Shown: positions 34,483 to 45,332, counted from the first letter of the stretch. The stretch is DNA of 64,000 nucleotides from Salmonella enterica subsp. houtenae serovar Houten (GCA_900478215.1 LS483478.1:558001-622000); one strand, 5' to 3'. Notes: generated by a model not told the origin, from the sequence alone. Translations and numbers: made by a program.

Positions 34483-35496
34483 ATGCGTGTACTGGGTATT
34501 GAAACATCCTGCGATGAAACCGGCATCGCTATTTACGACGACAAAAAAGGTCTGTTAGCCAACCAATTGTATAGTCAGGTGAAATTACATGCTGACTACG
34601 GCGGCGTAGTGCCTGAACTGGCTTCCCGCGATCATGTGCGTAAAACCGTGCCGCTGATTCAGGCGGCATTAAAAGAAGCTGGTCTGATGGCGAGCGATAT
34701 CGACGCGGTGGCCTATACCGCAGGCCCGGGCCTGGTCGGCGCGCTGCTGGTTGGCGCAACCGTCGGACGTTCGCTGGCATTTGCCTGGGATGTGCCGGCC
34801 ATTCCTGTACACCATATGGAAGGTCATCTGCTGGCGCCGATGCTGGAAGATAATCCCCCAGATTTCCCGTTTGTGGCGCTGCTGGTTTCCGGTGGACATA
34901 CGCAGCTCATTAGCGTGACAGGAATCGGTCAGTACGCACTGCTGGGGGAGTCGATTGACGATGCCGCCGGTGAAGCGTTTGATAAAACCGCCAAATTGTT
35001 GGGGCTGGATTATCCTGGCGGCCCGATGCTGTCGAAAATGGCGTCGCAGGGGACGGCGGGACGTTTTGTCTTTCCGCGCCCGATGACCGATCGCCCGGGG
35101 CTGGATTTTAGTTTTTCCGGTCTGAAAACCTTTGCCGCTAACACCATTCGTAGTAATGGCGACGACGAACAAACTCGCGCTGATATCGCGCGCGCTTTTG
35201 AAGATGCGGTCGTGGATACACTGATGATCAAGTGCAAGCGTGCGCTGGAAAGCACCGGCTTTAAGCGTCTGGTAATGGCGGGCGGCGTCAGCGCTAACCG
35301 TACGTTGCGCGCGAAGTTGGCGGAGATGATGCAAAAACGTCGTGGCGACGTGTTCTATGCTCGTCCGGAGTTTTGTACTGATAACGGGGCGATGATCGCC
35401 TATGCCGGGATGGTGCGGTTTAAGGCGGGCGTCACGGCGGATCTTGGCGTAACGGTGCGTCCGCGCTGGCCGCTGGCGGAGCTGCCGGCGGCGTAA
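34483..35496 (+). CDS. tsaD: tRNA N6-threonylcarbamoyladenosine transferase subunit TsaD
   Basis: A 337-residue essential Kae1/YgjD protein of the TsaBDE complex, which makes t6A37 in tRNAs reading ANN codons. Metal-binding His111 and His115 lie in [15 protein letters not shown]-binding features include [16 protein letters not shown] (start), [22 protein letters not shown] and [13 protein letters not shown]. The start has GAGG nearby. It is divergent from rpsU and converges on ttdT. Confidence 0.96.
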   Translation: MRVLGIETSCDETGIAIYDDKKGLLANQLYSQVKLHADYGGVVPELASRDHVRKTVPLIQAALKEAGLMASDIDAVAYTAGPGLVGALLVGATVGRSLAFAWDVPAIPVHHMEGHLLAPMLEDNPPDFPFVALLVSGGHTQLISVTGIGQYALLGESIDDAAGEAFDKTAKLLGLDYPGGPMLSKMASQGTAGRFVFPRPMTDRPGLDFSFSGLKTFAANTIRSNGDDEQTRADIARAFEDAVVDTLMIKCKRALESTGFKRLVMAGGVSANRTLRAKLAEMMQKRRGDVFYARPEFCTDNGAMIAYAGMVRFKAGVTADLGVTVRPRWPLAELPAA

Positions 35497-35534
35497 AAGC
35501 GGAGAAGGGGCGACATCACGCCGCCCCAACGGGG

Positions 35535-36998
35535 TTACAGCAAAACGACGGGCATCCACAACAGCCCGGTGACGATCAGCAGCACCAGGAAGATCAGGCC
35601 AAAAATCGCGCCTAATCGCCAGTAATCCACTGTAGGTAAGTAGCCGCTGCCGTAGTAAATCGGGCTGGGGCCGGTCGCATAGGGGGTAAGAATACTGCCC
35701 AGACCAATGGCTGCGCCGACCATCAGGCAGAATACCGGTAACGGGATCTCCGGCATCGCCAGCGCAGCGGCAATCATCATTGGCGCCAGCGCCGAGGTAT
35801 AGGCGGTGGCGCTGGCAAAAAAGTAGCGTAGTAGATAAAAGGCTACGATCAGCGCGACCATCACCATTGTCGGCGAGTAGCCGCTGAGGCCGTTTGCCAG
35901 CAGCTTACCAAACCAGGCGATAAAGCCAGTGTTGTTAAGTCCGGTGGCGAGAGCAATAAGCGACGCCAGCCAAAAGAAGACGTTCCACGCCGCTTTATTG
36001 CTGACAATATCGTCCCAGGAGATAATGCGTAACACCAGCATCAGCGCTACTACGCTGTAACCCACCATCGCGGCATCAATATAGTCGCCGCCAAAAATCC
36101 ACAGCGCCAGCGCGCCCACCATCAGCGTCAGCATTCTTTTTTCGCGTGAGCAAAGCGGGCCCATCGTTTTCAGTTCCGTCTCGGCCCAGCGTGGCACCTG
36201 ATCGCCTGATTTCAGCACCGGCGGGTAGAACACATAGGCCAGCCACGGCACCAGAAGTACCAGCAGGATACTGAGCGGCAGCATCCCTAAGAACCAGTCG
36301 CCCCAGCCTAATGCCGTATGCGATGCGCTTTTCATCAGTCCCATCAGCAGTAGGTTAGGCGCCATGGCGGTCAGGAAAATGGCGCTGGTGACGCAGTCGG
36401 CGGTGATCCCCATCCACATAATATAGGAACCGATGGAACGGGAGCTGGCGCCGTTAGGCTGGGACTGATAGAGCGGCGGCAGGTTGCGAATAATCGGGTA
36501 GACAATGCCTGCGCCGCGCGCGGAGTTGGATGGCGTCACCGGGGCGAGAATAAGTTCGGATAGCATTACCGCGTAGCCGAGAAACAGCGTGCGGTGCCCC
36601 ATTTTTTTTACCAGGATTAGCGCAATACGCCGACCGAGACCGGTTTTCTCATAGCCCGTACCAAACATAAAAGCCGCGAAAATCAGCCAGATAACCGAGT
36701 TTGAAAAGCCTGATACCGCCCATGACAGCGCTTTAGCGGTAAATTTAAACCCGTTCTGCGCGAGTTGTTCCGGGCTGAATAGCAGCCACGGCGAAAGGAT
36801 GGCGATGATCGAAATCCCTATCATTGCCACCACCGCGCCGGGTACCGGTTCCAGAATTAATCCCACAATCACGCCGGCAAAAACCGCAAAATAGCGCCAG
36901 GTATGGTTTTCAAGACCGATGGGAACGGGCAGAACCGCAATAATCGCGATGACCAGCAGCGGCGCCAGATATCGCCACCAGGCAGTTAAAGGTGCCAT
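35535..36998 (-). CDS. ttdT: L-tartrate/succinate antiporter TtdT
   Basis: A 487-residue DASS/CitT-family inner-membrane transporter. In E. coli it takes up L-tartrate in exchange for succinate during anaerobic growth. About 12 to 14 hydrophobic segments are visible. Family signatures are LSELILAPVTPSNSARGAG (about residues 145-163), containing the substrate-binding SNT/SNS-type motif, and the second repeat IGLGSILTPYATGPSPIYYG. It is downstream of ttdB in the same direction, separated by a 48-bp gap holding a strong hairpin (37019-37039), as in ttdABT. Confidence 0.94.
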   Translation of the reverse strand: MAPLTAWWRYLAPLLVIAIIAVLPVPIGLENHTWRYFAVFAGVIVGLILEPVPGAVVAMIGISIIAILSPWLLFSPEQLAQNGFKFTAKALSWAVSGFSNSVIWLIFAAFMFGTGYEKTGLGRRIALILVKKMGHRTLFLGYAVMLSELILAPVTPSNSARGAGIVYPIIRNLPPLYQSQPNGASSRSIGSYIMWMGITADCVTSAIFLTAMAPNLLLMGLMKSASHTALGWGDWFLGMLPLSILLVLLVPWLAYVFYPPVLKSGDQVPRWAETELKTMGPLCSREKRMLTLMVGALALWIFGGDYIDAAMVGYSVVALMLVLRIISWDDIVSNKAAWNVFFWLASLIALATGLNNTGFIAWFGKLLANGLSGYSPTMVMVALIVAFYLLRYFFASATAYTSALAPMMIAAALAMPEIPLPVFCLMVGAAIGLGSILTPYATGPSPIYYGSGYLPTVDYWRLGAIFGLIFLVLLIVTGLLWMPVVLL

Positions 36999-37018
36999 TA
37001 TCGTATCCCTGCGAAAGA

Positions 37019-37039
37019 GGAGAGGCGAAGCGCCTCTCC
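37019..37039 (-). terminator. Hairpin between ttdB and ttdT
   Basis: Perfect arms GGAGAGGCG and CGCCTCTCC with a three-base loop, no T-tract. More likely an mRNA-stability or partial-attenuation stem between ttdB and ttdT than a full terminator. Confidence 0.5.
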
Positions 37040-37046
37040 GGAAAGG

Positions 37047-37652
37047 TTATTTGATGTAGTGGACGTGCTCGCAAATCTCATCGACGATCGGGCCGCGACG
37101 TTCGGCGAACTGTTTTTTGTTTTCGGCGATCAGGTTATTGCCGTGGGTATCGATAGAGACAATTAGCGGCCCGAACTCTTTCACCCGACAGACCCAGAGG
37201 GATTCCGGCATCCCCAGTTCTGTCCAGTGCACCTCTTCAATCTCCTCAACCTGGGTAGCTGCCAGTACCGCGCAGCCCGCCGGGAAGATCACGTGTAACG
37301 CTTTGAATTTTTGGCAAGCTTCTTCAGTGAGCGGTCCCATGCCGCCTTTTCCCACTACCAGCTTCACGCCGGTCTGCTCAATAAACTCTTTTTCAAAGGC
37401 TTCCATACGCATACTGGTGGTTGGGCCGACGGAGACCATTTCCCATTTTTCACCGTTCTTACGCACGATCGGCCCGGCGTGGAAAATCGCTTTGCCGTTG
37501 AGGTCGTAAGGAATAGGGCGCTTAAGTTCGATCAGACGACGGTGGCAGACGTCACGGCAGGTGACCAGCGTGCCGGTCAGATAGATCACATCGCCAACGT
37601 GAATATCTTCCAGATCTTCAGCTTGAATCGGGGTTGTCAGGATCTTTTTCAT
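37047..37652 (-). CDS. ttdB: L-tartrate dehydratase beta subunit TtdB
   Basis: The 201-residue beta subunit of the oxygen-sensitive [4Fe-4S] L(+)-tartrate dehydratase, which makes oxaloacetate. It belongs to the class I fumarase C-terminal domain family. Visible family segments are [20 protein letters not shown] at the start, [31 protein letters not shown] and [16 protein letters not shown]. Its ATG overlaps the ttdA stop by four bases (ATGA), showing translational coupling. Cytoplasmic; works as a heterotetramer with TtdA. Confidence 0.95.
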   Translation of the reverse strand: MKKILTTPIQAEDLEDIHVGDVIYLTGTLVTCRDVCHRRLIELKRPIPYDLNGKAIFHAGPIVRKNGEKWEMVSVGPTTSMRMEAFEKEFIEQTGVKLVVGKGGMGPLTEEACQKFKALHVIFPAGCAVLAATQVEEIEEVHWTELGMPESLWVCRVKEFGPLIVSIDTHGNNLIAENKKQFAERRGPIVDEICEHVHYIK

Positions 37653-38557
37653 AACGCGCTCCGGGTGTGGGACAGATTTTCGAAGGAGAGGTCAGAGTGG
37701 ACCAGCAGCGTACCGCGACGGTGCGCCCAGCAGCCGGTAGAGACCGCCACGCCAATGGTGGAAGGGTGACGCGCGGCGGACTCGATATGTACGCCCATCA
37801 CCGAGCTATTGCCGGTCAACCCTTGTGGGCCGATCCCCAGACGGTTGAGGCCCTCTTCCAGACGCACCTCCAGCTCAGCCGCTTTCGGATTAGGATGGCG
37901 AGTGCCGATCGGGCGTAATATCGCTTTACGTGACAGCACGGCGGCAGTTTCAACGGAAGTCGCGATCCCGACGCCGACCAGTACCGGCGGACAGGCGTTA
38001 ACCGCCAGCGTAGAGATATTTTCAAAAACGAATTTCACCACGCCTTCGTAGCCTTCAGAGGGCATCAGCACTTTGGAGCGTCCCGGCAATGTGCAGCCGC
38101 CGCCCGCCATGTAGACTTCGATCTCCGCGTCGTCGCCGTCCGGAATAATGTCCCAGGTGACCCACGGTACGCCGCTACCGGTATTTTTGCCGGTATTCAC
38201 TTCGTCGAAAATTTCTACCGCGTTATGGCGCAACGGCGCTTTGACGGTGGCATCTTCCACCGCCTGCTTCAGAATGCCTTGCAGCTCGCCCAGCAACGGG
38301 AAACGCGAACCGACCTTCACGAAGAACATGATTTCGCCAGTGTCCTGACACGTCGGTCGATTCAGATCGATCGCTTTTTGCATGTTGTCGAACATCGTGT
38401 GGTAGATGATTTTCCCCATCGATGACGTTTCAGCCTCGCGTAGCTGCTTTAATTTATCCACCACGTCATCGGGCATCCGGGTGGATATCATGGCGGTAAA
38501 CTGAGCGACAATTTCTGTCAGCGTATTTATCGCTTTTTGCTTATTTTCATTGCTCAT
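37649..38557 (-). CDS. ttdA: L-tartrate dehydratase alpha subunit TtdA
   Basis: A 302-residue alpha subunit holding the iron-sulfur cluster of L-tartrate dehydratase. Probable cluster cysteines are in [26 protein letters not shown] and [23 protein letters not shown] near the end is another conserved cysteine region. The start [20 protein letters not shown] has GGAG seven to eight bases upstream. It heads the ttdA-ttdB-ttdT run and is divergent from its activator gene ttdR with about 200 bp between them. Confidence 0.95.
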   Translation of the reverse strand: MSNENKQKAINTLTEIVAQFTAMISTRMPDDVVDKLKQLREAETSSMGKIIYHTMFDNMQKAIDLNRPTCQDTGEIMFFVKVGSRFPLLGELQGILKQAVEDATVKAPLRHNAVEIFDEVNTGKNTGSGVPWVTWDIIPDGDDAEIEVYMAGGGCTLPGRSKVLMPSEGYEGVVKFVFENISTLAVNACPPVLVGVGIATSVETAAVLSRKAILRPIGTRHPNPKAAELEVRLEEGLNRLGIGPQGLTGNSSVMGVHIESAARHPSTIGVAVSTGCWAHRRGTLLVHSDLSFENLSHTRSAL

Positions 38558-38769
38558 TATGTCAACTCCAGGACTTTTATTTATCTGGAAATAAATGCTT
38601 CGGCATAAGCTACCACTAAAAGCAGGGTTTTATATTTGTTGGCGGTGTGTATATGTAATTAACAGTTCGTGAATCACAGTTAAAAAAGAGACGAAAATTG
38701 CGCCAGGGCAGGAATTAAAAAGCCGGCTGGAATTACACTAAAACGCTCAACACCATGGATAATCCGACA

Positions 38770-39711
38770 ATGCTTAATACATTTCCCTTAGCCAAAGATT
38801 TACAGGTACTGGTTGAAATTGTTCATGCCGGAAGTTTTAGCGCCGCCGCCGCCGCGTTAGGGCAGACGCCAGCATTTGTGACTAAACGTATCCAGATTCT
38901 GGAGACGACTCTCGCCACTACGCTACTGAACCGCTCGGCAAGAGGCGTTGCGCTGACGGAAAGCGGACAGCGTTGTTATGAGCACGCGATGGCGATCCTC
39001 ACGCAATATCAGCGGCTGGTGGACGAGGTGACGCAAATAAAAACGCGCCCGGCCGGGATGATCCGTATTGGCTGTAGCTTCGGCTTTGGCCGCAGCCATA
39101 TTGCGCCGGCGATTACCGAATTAATGCGCAGCTATCCGGAATTACAGGTCCATTTCGAACTTTTCGATCGGCAAATTGATCTGGTGCAGGATAATATCGA
39201 TTTGGATATTCGTATTAATGATGATATCCCTGACTATTATATTGCCCATTTGTTAACGAAAAATAAAAGAATACTCTGTGCTGCGCCGGCTTATTTACAA
39301 AAATATGCCGCGCCGGAAACGTTGCAGGAATTAAGCCGTCACGACTGCCTGGTAACGAAAGAGCGGGATATGACCCACGGTATATGGGAATTGGGTAACG
39401 GTCAGGAAAAAAGGTCGGTAAAGGTCACGGGGCATCTTTCTTCCAACAGCGGTGAAATTGTGTTGCAGTGGGCGCTGGAAGGCAAAGGCATCATGCTGCG
39501 TTCTGAGTGGGATGTGCAGCCGTTTTTACAGAGCGGGGAGTTAGCCCGCGTATTACCTGACTATGCGCAAAGCGCTAATATCTGGGCGGTCTACCGGGAA
39601 CCGCTTTATCGCAGCGTGAAACTCCGGGTCTGCGTCGAGTTTCTGGCCGCATGGTGCCAGCAGCGGCTCGGCAAGCCCGATGAGGGATATCAGGTCTTTC
39701 TGGCCGGATAA
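38770..39711 (+). CDS. ttdR: LysR-type activator TtdR
   Basis: A 313-residue LysR-family regulator. In E. coli TtdR activates ttdABT with tartrate under anaerobic conditions. The winged helix is near the N-terminus ([20 protein letters not shown], then [12 protein letters not shown]); the effector domain follows ([20 protein letters not shown]). The ATG at 38770 gives the E. coli-like start [12 protein letters not shown]. An in-frame ATG at 38755 adds five residues, and neither has a strong Shine-Dalgarno. The C-terminus [11 protein letters not shown] is slightly longer than the E. coli form I recall. Confidence 0.9.
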   Translation: MLNTFPLAKDLQVLVEIVHAGSFSAAAAALGQTPAFVTKRIQILETTLATTLLNRSARGVALTESGQRCYEHAMAILTQYQRLVDEVTQIKTRPAGMIRIGCSFGFGRSHIAPAITELMRSYPELQVHFELFDRQIDLVQDNIDLDIRINDDIPDYYIAHLLTKNKRILCAAPAYLQKYAAPETLQELSRHDCLVTKERDMTHGIWELGNGQEKRSVKVTGHLSSNSGEIVLQWALEGKGIMLRSEWDVQPFLQSGELARVLPDYAQSANIWAVYREPLYRSVKLRVCVEFLAAWCQQRLGKPDEGYQVFLAG

Positions 39712-39713
39712 AA

Positions 39714-39752
39714 CGCTTTACGTCGCCATCCGGCGATGCGTAGGCACGGCAT
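39714..39752. repeat. REP-like element between ttdR and plsY
   Basis: CGCTTTACGTCGCCATCCGG followed by CGATGCGTAGGC carries REP-family sequence between convergent genes. Confidence 0.5.
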
Positions 39753-39764
39753 GGCGCAAAAAAA

Positions 39765-40382
39765 CTATTCCGAATCTTTCTGGCGTTTCTTTTTCAGCTT
39801 CGTCCAGATTTTCGTCTCCTGGCGACGCCACAGACGCTGGATGTTGTCATGATGGCGCAGCAAAATCAGGCATGATAGCATCGACACCGGGAAGGTGAAC
39901 TGCGGTTTAAACCACCAGACGTAAAACGGCGCAATCAAGGCGCTGACAATCGCCCCTAACGATGAATAGCCGCTTAACAGGACCGTCAGCAGCCAGGTGC
40001 CTGCCATGACGCCGGTTAAATCCCAGCCGATGGGCGCAATAGCGCCAAACGCGGTTGCCACGCCTTTCCCGCCTTTAAAGCCAAAAAAGACCGGCCAGAT
40101 ATGTCCCAGACAGGCGGCGATAGCGATAAGCCCAAGCCAGAAAGGGGTAACGCCTAACGCATACGCGCCCCAGACGGGCAACATGCCTTTAAGGATGTCA
40201 AAAATAAGTACCGCGACAGCCGCTCCCTTGCCACCGATTCGTAATACGTTTGTCGCGCCCGGGTTGCCGGAGCCGCTTTCACGCGGATCGGGCAGCCCAG
40301 AGATGCGGCAAACCAGAATGGCACTGGAAATTGAGCCGCAGAGGTACGCGAAGAGGATCATTCCAGGCGCGATTGCACTCAT
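39765..40382 (-). CDS. plsY: Acyl-phosphate:glycerol-3-phosphate acyltransferase PlsY
   Basis: A 205-residue inner-membrane enzyme that moves an acyl group from acyl-phosphate to glycerol-3-phosphate, starting phospholipid synthesis. The three conserved motifs are visible: [15 protein letters not shown] (about residues 37-51), [21 protein letters not shown] (about 92-112, written with its glycines and lysines), and a later [11 protein letters not shown]. Five or so transmembrane helices. It is divergent from folB, with about 100 bp between starts, as in E. coli. Confidence 0.95.
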   Translation of the reverse strand: MSAIAPGMILFAYLCGSISSAILVCRISGLPDPRESGSGNPGATNVLRIGGKGAAVAVLIFDILKGMLPVWGAYALGVTPFWLGLIAIAACLGHIWPVFFGFKGGKGVATAFGAIAPIGWDLTGVMAGTWLLTVLLSGYSSLGAIVSALIAPFYVWWFKPQFTFPVSMLSCLILLRHHDNIQRLWRRQETKIWTKLKKKRQKDSE

Positions 40383-40488
40383 AAGCTGTTCCGTTTTGAA
40401 AGTGTCGTTTTATTGACTATTTCTGTGGATAATACGCACATTTCGCCGGAAGTGGTATCCGGCTTAGCTAAAAAGCGGGCAGGTCGTG

Positions 40489-40848
40489 ATGGATATTATA
40501 TTTATAGAGCAACTTTCGGTAATCACCACTATCGGTGTTTACGACTGGGAGCAGACTATCGAACAGAAACTGGTGTTCGATATCGAAATGGCATGGGATA
40601 ACCGCAAGTCGGCAAAAAGCGATGATGTCGCAGATTGTTTAAGCTACGCGGATATTGCCGACACGGTGATTCGCCATGTTGAAGGCGGACGTTTTGCGCT
40701 GGTCGAGCGCGTGGCGGAAGAGGTGGCGGATCTACTGCTTAGCCGATTCAACTCCCCGTGGGTGCGCATTAAGCTGAGCAAGCCTGGCGCCGTCGTGCGT
40801 GCGGCGAACGTAGGGGTAATTATTGAGCGTGGCAATAATCTGAAATAA
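40489..40848 (+). CDS. folB: Dihydroneopterin aldolase FolB
   Basis: A 119-residue cytoplasmic enzyme of folate synthesis that splits (and epimerises) dihydroneopterin. Family features: MDIIFIEQLSVITTIGVYDW at the start, WEQTIEQKLVFDIEM, LSYADIADTV, and the catalytic lysine in WVRIKLSKPGAV. ATG 40489 directly follows an in-frame GTG and has AGG five to seven bases upstream. Two or three residues shorter at the C-terminus than the E. coli protein as I recall it (ends RGNNLK). Confidence 0.94.
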   Translation: MDIIFIEQLSVITTIGVYDWEQTIEQKLVFDIEMAWDNRKSAKSDDVADCLSYADIADTVIRHVEGGRFALVERVAEEVADLLLSRFNSPWVRIKLSKPGAVVRAANVGVIIERGNNLK

Positions 40849-40944
40849 AAATAAATAATTTTATATTTTTTAAACCAAACGGTTATATATGGGTCTTAAC
40901 GCGAGATCCATTTTTGCTGTGTTTTTCATTTTAGGGGTTTATTG

Positions 40945-41766
40945 ATGAGCGATATGCACTCGCTGCTGATAGCGGCAATTTTGGGTGTGGTCGAAGGATT
41001 GACGGAGTTTTTGCCGGTATCCAGCACGGGCCATATGATTATTGTGGGTCATCTGCTGGGGTTTGAAGGCGATACGGCCAAGACATTCGAAGTGGTGATT
41101 CAACTTGGATCTATTCTGGCGGTCGTGGTGATGTTCTGGCGGCGGTTGTTTGGCCTCATCGGTATTCACTTTGGTCGCCCGCTACAGCGTGAAGGTGAAA
41201 GTAAAGGTCGATTAACGTTGATTCACATCCTGTTGGGCATGATTCCGGCGGTGGTGCTGGGGCTGGTCTTTCATGACACGATCAAGTCGTTATTTAACCC
41301 GATTAATGTGATGTATGCGCTGGTGGTGGGCGGCCTGTTGCTGATTGCCGCCGAGTGCCTGAAGCCGAAAGAACCGCGCGCGCCGGGGCTGGATGATATG
41401 ACGTATCGTCAGGCGTTTATGATTGGCTGTTTCCAGTGTCTGGCGCTGTGGCCGGGCTTCTCGCGTTCCGGAGCGACCATTTCCGGTGGGATGCTGATGG
41501 GCGTCAGTCGTTACGCCGCCTCTGAGTTCTCGTTCTTACTGGCTGTGCCGATGATGATGGGCGCAACGGTTCTGGAACTCTACAAAAGTTGGTCATTCCT
41601 GACCGCAGCGGATATTCCGATGTTCGCGGTGGGCTTTGTGACGGCGTTTGTAGTGGCGCTGATCGCCATCAAAACCTTTCTGCAACTGATTAAGCGCATC
41701 TCGTTTATTCCGTTCGCGATTTACCGCTTTGTGGTGGCGGCTGCCGTTTACGTCGTCTTCTTCTGA
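40945..41766 (+). CDS. uppP: Undecaprenyl-diphosphate phosphatase UppP (BacA)
   Basis: A 273-residue inner-membrane enzyme recycling the carrier lipid for cell-wall synthesis; overexpression gives bacitracin resistance. The two active-site motifs are [14 protein letters not shown] (about residues 17-30) and [15 protein letters not shown] (about 168-182). Eight or so hydrophobic helices, ending [14 protein letters not shown] 40945 follows an in-frame TTG and has AGGGG about seven bases upstream. It is transcribed with a gap after folB, followed by two REP elements. Confidence 0.95.
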   Translation: MSDMHSLLIAAILGVVEGLTEFLPVSSTGHMIIVGHLLGFEGDTAKTFEVVIQLGSILAVVVMFWRRLFGLIGIHFGRPLQREGESKGRLTLIHILLGMIPAVVLGLVFHDTIKSLFNPINVMYALVVGGLLLIAAECLKPKEPRAPGLDDMTYRQAFMIGCFQCLALWPGFSRSGATISGGMLMGVSRYAASEFSFLLAVPMMMGATVLELYKSWSFLTAADIPMFAVGFVTAFVVALIAIKTFLQLIKRISFIPFAIYRFVVAAAVYVVFF

Positions 41767-41776
41767 TGATTGACCG

Positions 41777-41869
41777 TGCCGGATGGCGGCGTTCCGCCTT
41801 ATCCGGCCTAACTGTTTTGTCGGCCTGATAAGCGCAGCGCTATCAGGCAATTTATCGTGCCGGATGGCG
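41777..41869. repeat. REP/BIME cluster between uppP and cca
   Basis: One palindrome GCCGGATGGCGG / CCGCCTTATCCGGC, a second GCCTGATAAGCGC / GCGCTATCAGGC, and the start of a third (GTGCCGGATGGCG). This is a standard enterobacterial BIME between convergent genes. Confidence 0.88.
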
Positions 41870-41870
41870 T

Positions 41871-43112
41871 TTAGCTGACGGGTTTTGGGCAGCGCTTCTC
41901 TTTCCAGCTGGCGACCGCTGCAATTCGTCGCTTAGTCAGCTCCTCGCGAATCTCTATGCCCTTAAATCCGGCCTCCACCACCTCTTTAGTCGGTACCGCC
42001 TGCGCCACCTGCCAGGCTTCGCGCAGCCAGCGCCCCTGTGGGTAATCCGACGCTTCAAAGCCAGTACGCCCACGGACGTCGGCCTCGCTGGTCAGCGCAA
42101 TCTGCTCGACGCGCTGCGGTTTACGCCAGGCATCAATGGCGTCAAACAGCTTAACAATCGTTTTCGGCTGAAGTATCGGAAAGGTGTGGATCAGATCGTG
42201 GTACTCGGCGACCAGTTTAGCTAAATCACGCAGGTCATTGGGGACGCGCAAACGCTGGCATAACTGTTCGACCAGCTTCACGCCTGCCGGGCCGTGGCCG
42301 TGATGGCGCGGCCAGAGATGTTTCGGCGTTAAGCCTTTGCCCAGATCATGACAAAGCGTGGCGAAACGGACATCAAGCTGTGGACTGAGCATGGCGGCCA
42401 TCGACAGTGTCATCAACGTATGAACTCCGGTATCAATTTCCGGATGCCACTTTGCCGGCGCGGGCACGCCAAACAGGGCGTTGATTTCCGGAAACAGGAC
42501 GCACAGGGCGCCGCAGTCGCGTAATACCTGGAAGTAAACCTGAGGATTACGGGTGGTAAGCGCATTTTCCGTCTCTTTCCATACCCGCTCCGGCGTCAGA
42601 TGTTCCAGCTCGCCTGCCGCGGTCATTTCGCGCATTAGCGCCAGTGTTTCATCGGCGATACGGAAGCTAAGGTGGGCGTAACGGGCGGCAAAACGCGCCA
42701 CGCGCAATACGCGCAAGGGATCTTCGCCAAACGCGGGAGAGACATGGCGCAGTAGACGCGCCTCCAGATCCCGGCACCCGTGGTAAGGGTCGATAATCTG
42801 GCCGTCATCGTCGCGCGCCAGAGCATTAATGGTCAGATCGCGACGCTGGAGATCGGCTTCCAGGGTAACGTCCGGCGCGGCATAGCAGGTGAAGCCCGTG
42901 TAGCCGGAGCCGGATTTACGCTCGGTACGCGCCAGCGCGTATTCTTCGTGAGTTTGCGGATGGAGAAACACGGGAAAATCACGGCCTACCTGCTGGTAGC
43001 CCGCATCAAGCATCTCCTGCGGCGTGGCGCCGACAACGACCCAATCTTTATCTTTAACCGGTAGCCCTAACAACGCATCCCGAACCGCACCACCGACCAG
43101 ATAAATCTTCAC
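41871..43112 (-). CDS. cca: Multifunctional CCA tRNA nucleotidyltransferase
   Basis: A 413-residue enzyme that builds or repairs the CCA end of tRNA without a nucleic acid template. The class II nucleotidyltransferase head is at the N-terminus: [13 protein letters not shown] and catalytic Asp21 and Asp23 (KDKDWVV). The C-terminal HD phosphohydrolase domain has [12 protein letters not shown] and the HHGHGPAG histidines, giving the 2',3'-cyclic phosphodiesterase and phosphatase activities of the enterobacterial form. Single gene, converging on uppP. Confidence 0.95.
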   Translation of the reverse strand: MKIYLVGGAVRDALLGLPVKDKDWVVVGATPQEMLDAGYQQVGRDFPVFLHPQTHEEYALARTERKSGSGYTGFTCYAAPDVTLEADLQRRDLTINALARDDDGQIIDPYHGCRDLEARLLRHVSPAFGEDPLRVLRVARFAARYAHLSFRIADETLALMREMTAAGELEHLTPERVWKETENALTTRNPQVYFQVLRDCGALCVLFPEINALFGVPAPAKWHPEIDTGVHTLMTLSMAAMLSPQLDVRFATLCHDLGKGLTPKHLWPRHHGHGPAGVKLVEQLCQRLRVPNDLRDLAKLVAEYHDLIHTFPILQPKTIVKLFDAIDAWRKPQRVEQIALTSEADVRGRTGFEASDYPQGRWLREAWQVAQAVPTKEVVEAGFKGIEIREELTKRRIAAVASWKEKRCPKPVS

Positions 43113-43174
43113 GCCACTTTCCTTTTAAAAACGATCATCCTCTAATGATAAGACAGTGCGGCGGAGAAGGCGAT

Positions 43175-43789
43175 TTAGTTCATCCAGCGGTCTTTGCGTT
43201 TACGGCTTGGGATCATATGCGGCAGCACCAGCCCTAACAGCAAGCCAATACCCAACACGCCGCCGCCATACATAAACCACTGCATAATAATGGTGCGCTG
43301 TTTGTCATCCAGTTGCAGATTTGCAGCGCTAACTTTTTTCTGCGCCACAATCAGCTCGTTTTTCAGCTTCTGGTTCTCTTCTTTTAGCCCGTTGATGACG
43401 CTGTCGCTTTGCGCCACTTTCTGTTGCATGTCGGCGGTGCGCTGATTCCACGTGGTATCAATATTGTTGAGTTTATCGGTCAACGTTTTGACCTGATTTT
43501 CCAGATCCGGCACCCGGGTACGCAGGCTTGGCGTGGTATTCAGTTCTTTGAGCGGTATCCAGGCAGTACGACCGGAACTGTCTTTGATTTGACCATAGTT
43601 GGCATCGCTCTGTAAGAGCGTGACTTCCTCGCCGGCGTTGACGGTACCCACAAGGCGATAATTATCTCCCGGACCGCTGCGGACCCAGGTATTCAGTTCA
43701 TCAGAAACGTAACGCGTCTCTTCAGCATGAGAGACGGTGGTGGCGCTAAGCGCAAGTAAAGTTAGTCCAATCAGGCGTAATTTTGGCAT
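43175..43789 (-). CDS. ygiM: SH3-domain membrane protein YgiM
   Basis: A 204-residue envelope protein. A signal peptide (about residues 1-22, LIGLTLLALSATTVSHA) is followed by a bacterial SH3 domain (about 25-90; VRSGPGDNYRLVGTVNAGEE and GRTAWIPLKEL). A coiled coil (about 92-165) and a C-terminal transmembrane helix (about 170-190) with a basic cytoplasmic tail RKRKDRWMN complete it. Role unknown. In the cell the SH3 and coiled coil should face the periplasm. It is transcribed divergently from ygiF. Confidence 0.9.
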   Translation of the reverse strand: MPKLRLIGLTLLALSATTVSHAEETRYVSDELNTWVRSGPGDNYRLVGTVNAGEEVTLLQSDANYGQIKDSSGRTAWIPLKELNTTPSLRTRVPDLENQVKTLTDKLNNIDTTWNQRTADMQQKVAQSDSVINGLKEENQKLKNELIVAQKKVSAANLQLDDKQRTIIMQWFMYGGGVLGIGLLLGLVLPHMIPSRKRKDRWMN

Positions 43790-44030
43790 CAGGCTGTCGT
43801 TATTGTCAGAGAAAGTGGAACGATAGTAACGGCATCAGTGTCGCTACGCAAAGCAGTCGACATCAATCGGAATCATCTGTGTCGCCTTTGCCGCTACGTC
43901 AAACTTTTACGCCCGTCAAATTGCTCGTTGCATGGCAATTTGGCGCAAAATACTATCTACTGACAAAAATAATGCGGGTAAGTTCGCCAACAATCTTCCC
44001 ATATGTGACATAACCAATAAGTACAAGGCC

Positions 44031-45332
44031 ATGGCTCAGGAAATCGAATTAAAGTTTATCGTCAATCACGACGCCGTAGATGCGCTGCGAAATTATCTTC
44101 ATACGCTCGGCGGCGAGCATCATGCGCCCAGCCAGTTGCTGAATATCTACTACGAAACGCCTGATAACTGGCTACGTCGCCATGATATGGGGCTGCGTAT
44201 TCGGGGTGAACATGGTCGCTATGAAATGACCATGAAAATTGCCGGACGGGTAACGGGCGGGCTGCACCAGCGGCCCGAATACAATGTCGCGCTAAGCGAA
44301 CCCGTGCTGGATCTGACGCAACTCCCGGCGGAGGTCTGGCCGGACGGCAACCTGCCCGTCGGCCTGGCATCACGCGTACAGCCATTGTTTAGCACCGATT
44401 TTTACCGGGAAAAATGGTGCCTGGACGTTGACGGCAGCAGGATTGAAATTGCGCTCGATCTCGGCGACGTAAAAGCGGGCGAGTTTGCCGAACCGATTTG
44501 TGAGCTGGAGCTTGAGTTGCTTCGCGGCGATACGCGCGCCGTGTTAAAACTGGCGAAGCAACTGCTGTCGCAAACCGGTTTGCGTCAGGGCAGTCTGAGT
44601 AAGGCGGCGCGAGGTTATCACCTGGCGCAGGGTAACGCGCCGCGAGAGAATAAACCAACGGCAATTCTGCGGACTGCCGCGAAAGCCACGGTAGAGCAAG
44701 GGCTGGAGGCCTCGCTGGATCTGGCGTTGTCACAGTGGCAGTACCATGAAGAGCTCTGGCTGCGCGGCGACGAGTCGGCGAAAGAACCCGTGCTGGATGC
44801 TATGAGGTTGGTGCGCCATGCCTTAATGCTCTTTGGTGGCATTGTTCCGCGTAAAGCGAGCGCTCACTTACGTGATCTGCTTACCCAGGCGGAAGCGACG
44901 ATGACATCTGCGGTGTCTGCCGTCACAGCCGTTTATAGTACGCAAACGGCGATGGCGAAACTGGCATTGACGGAATGGCTGGTAACGAAAGCCTGGCAGC
45001 CATTTCTGGACGCGAAGGCGCAGGCCAAAATGGCCGATTCTTTTAAGCGTTTCGCCGACATTCATCTTTCTCGTCATGCTGCGGAATTAAAAAGCGTTTT
45101 TGGACAACCGCTGGGTGATAAGTATCGCGATCAGTTGCCGCGTTTGACTCGCGATATTGACAGCGTTTTACTGCTGGCTGGGTATTATGATGCGATGGTC
45201 GCGCAGGCATGGCTGGAGAACTGGCAGGGATTGCGTCACGCCATTATTACCGGGCAACGTATTGAAATTGAACATTTCCGTAATGAGGCCATTAACCAGC
45301 AGCCGTTCTGGTTGCACAGCGGAAAACGATAA
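44031..45332 (+). CDS. ygiF: Inorganic triphosphatase YgiF (CYTH-CHAD)
   Basis: A 433-residue protein with an N-terminal CYTH domain (EIELKF at residues 4-9 is the ExExK metal-binding signature, with RIRGEHGRYEMTMK further on) and a C-terminal CHAD helical domain rich in conserved His and Arg. In E. coli YgiF hydrolyses inorganic triphosphate. The open frame extends upstream to 43932, but ATG 44031 gives the correct N-terminus MAQEIELKF and the family length. It is followed by glnE after a REP pair, as in E. coli. Confidence 0.93.
   Translation: MAQEIELKFIVNHDAVDALRNYLHTLGGEHHAPSQLLNIYYETPDNWLRRHDMGLRIRGEHGRYEMTMKIAGRVTGGLHQRPEYNVALSEPVLDLTQLPAEVWPDGNLPVGLASRVQPLFSTDFYREKWCLDVDGSRIEIALDLGDVKAGEFAEPICELELELLRGDTRAVLKLAKQLLSQTGLRQGSLSKAARGYHLAQGNAPRENKPTAILRTAAKATVEQGLEASLDLALSQWQYHEELWLRGDESAKEPVLDAMRLVRHALMLFGGIVPRKASAHLRDLLTQAEATMTSAVSAVTAVYSTQTAMAKLALTEWLVTKAWQPFLDAKAQAKMADSFKRFADIHLSRHAAELKSVFGQPLGDKYRDQLPRLTRDIDSVLLLAGYYDAMVAQAWLENWQGLRHAIITGQRIEIEHFRNEAINQQPFWLHSGKR

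Noticed and set aside
34669..35559. 296-codon open frame on the minus strand over tsaD
   Set aside because: Mirror frame of tsaD with composition rich in Arg and His; no independent support.
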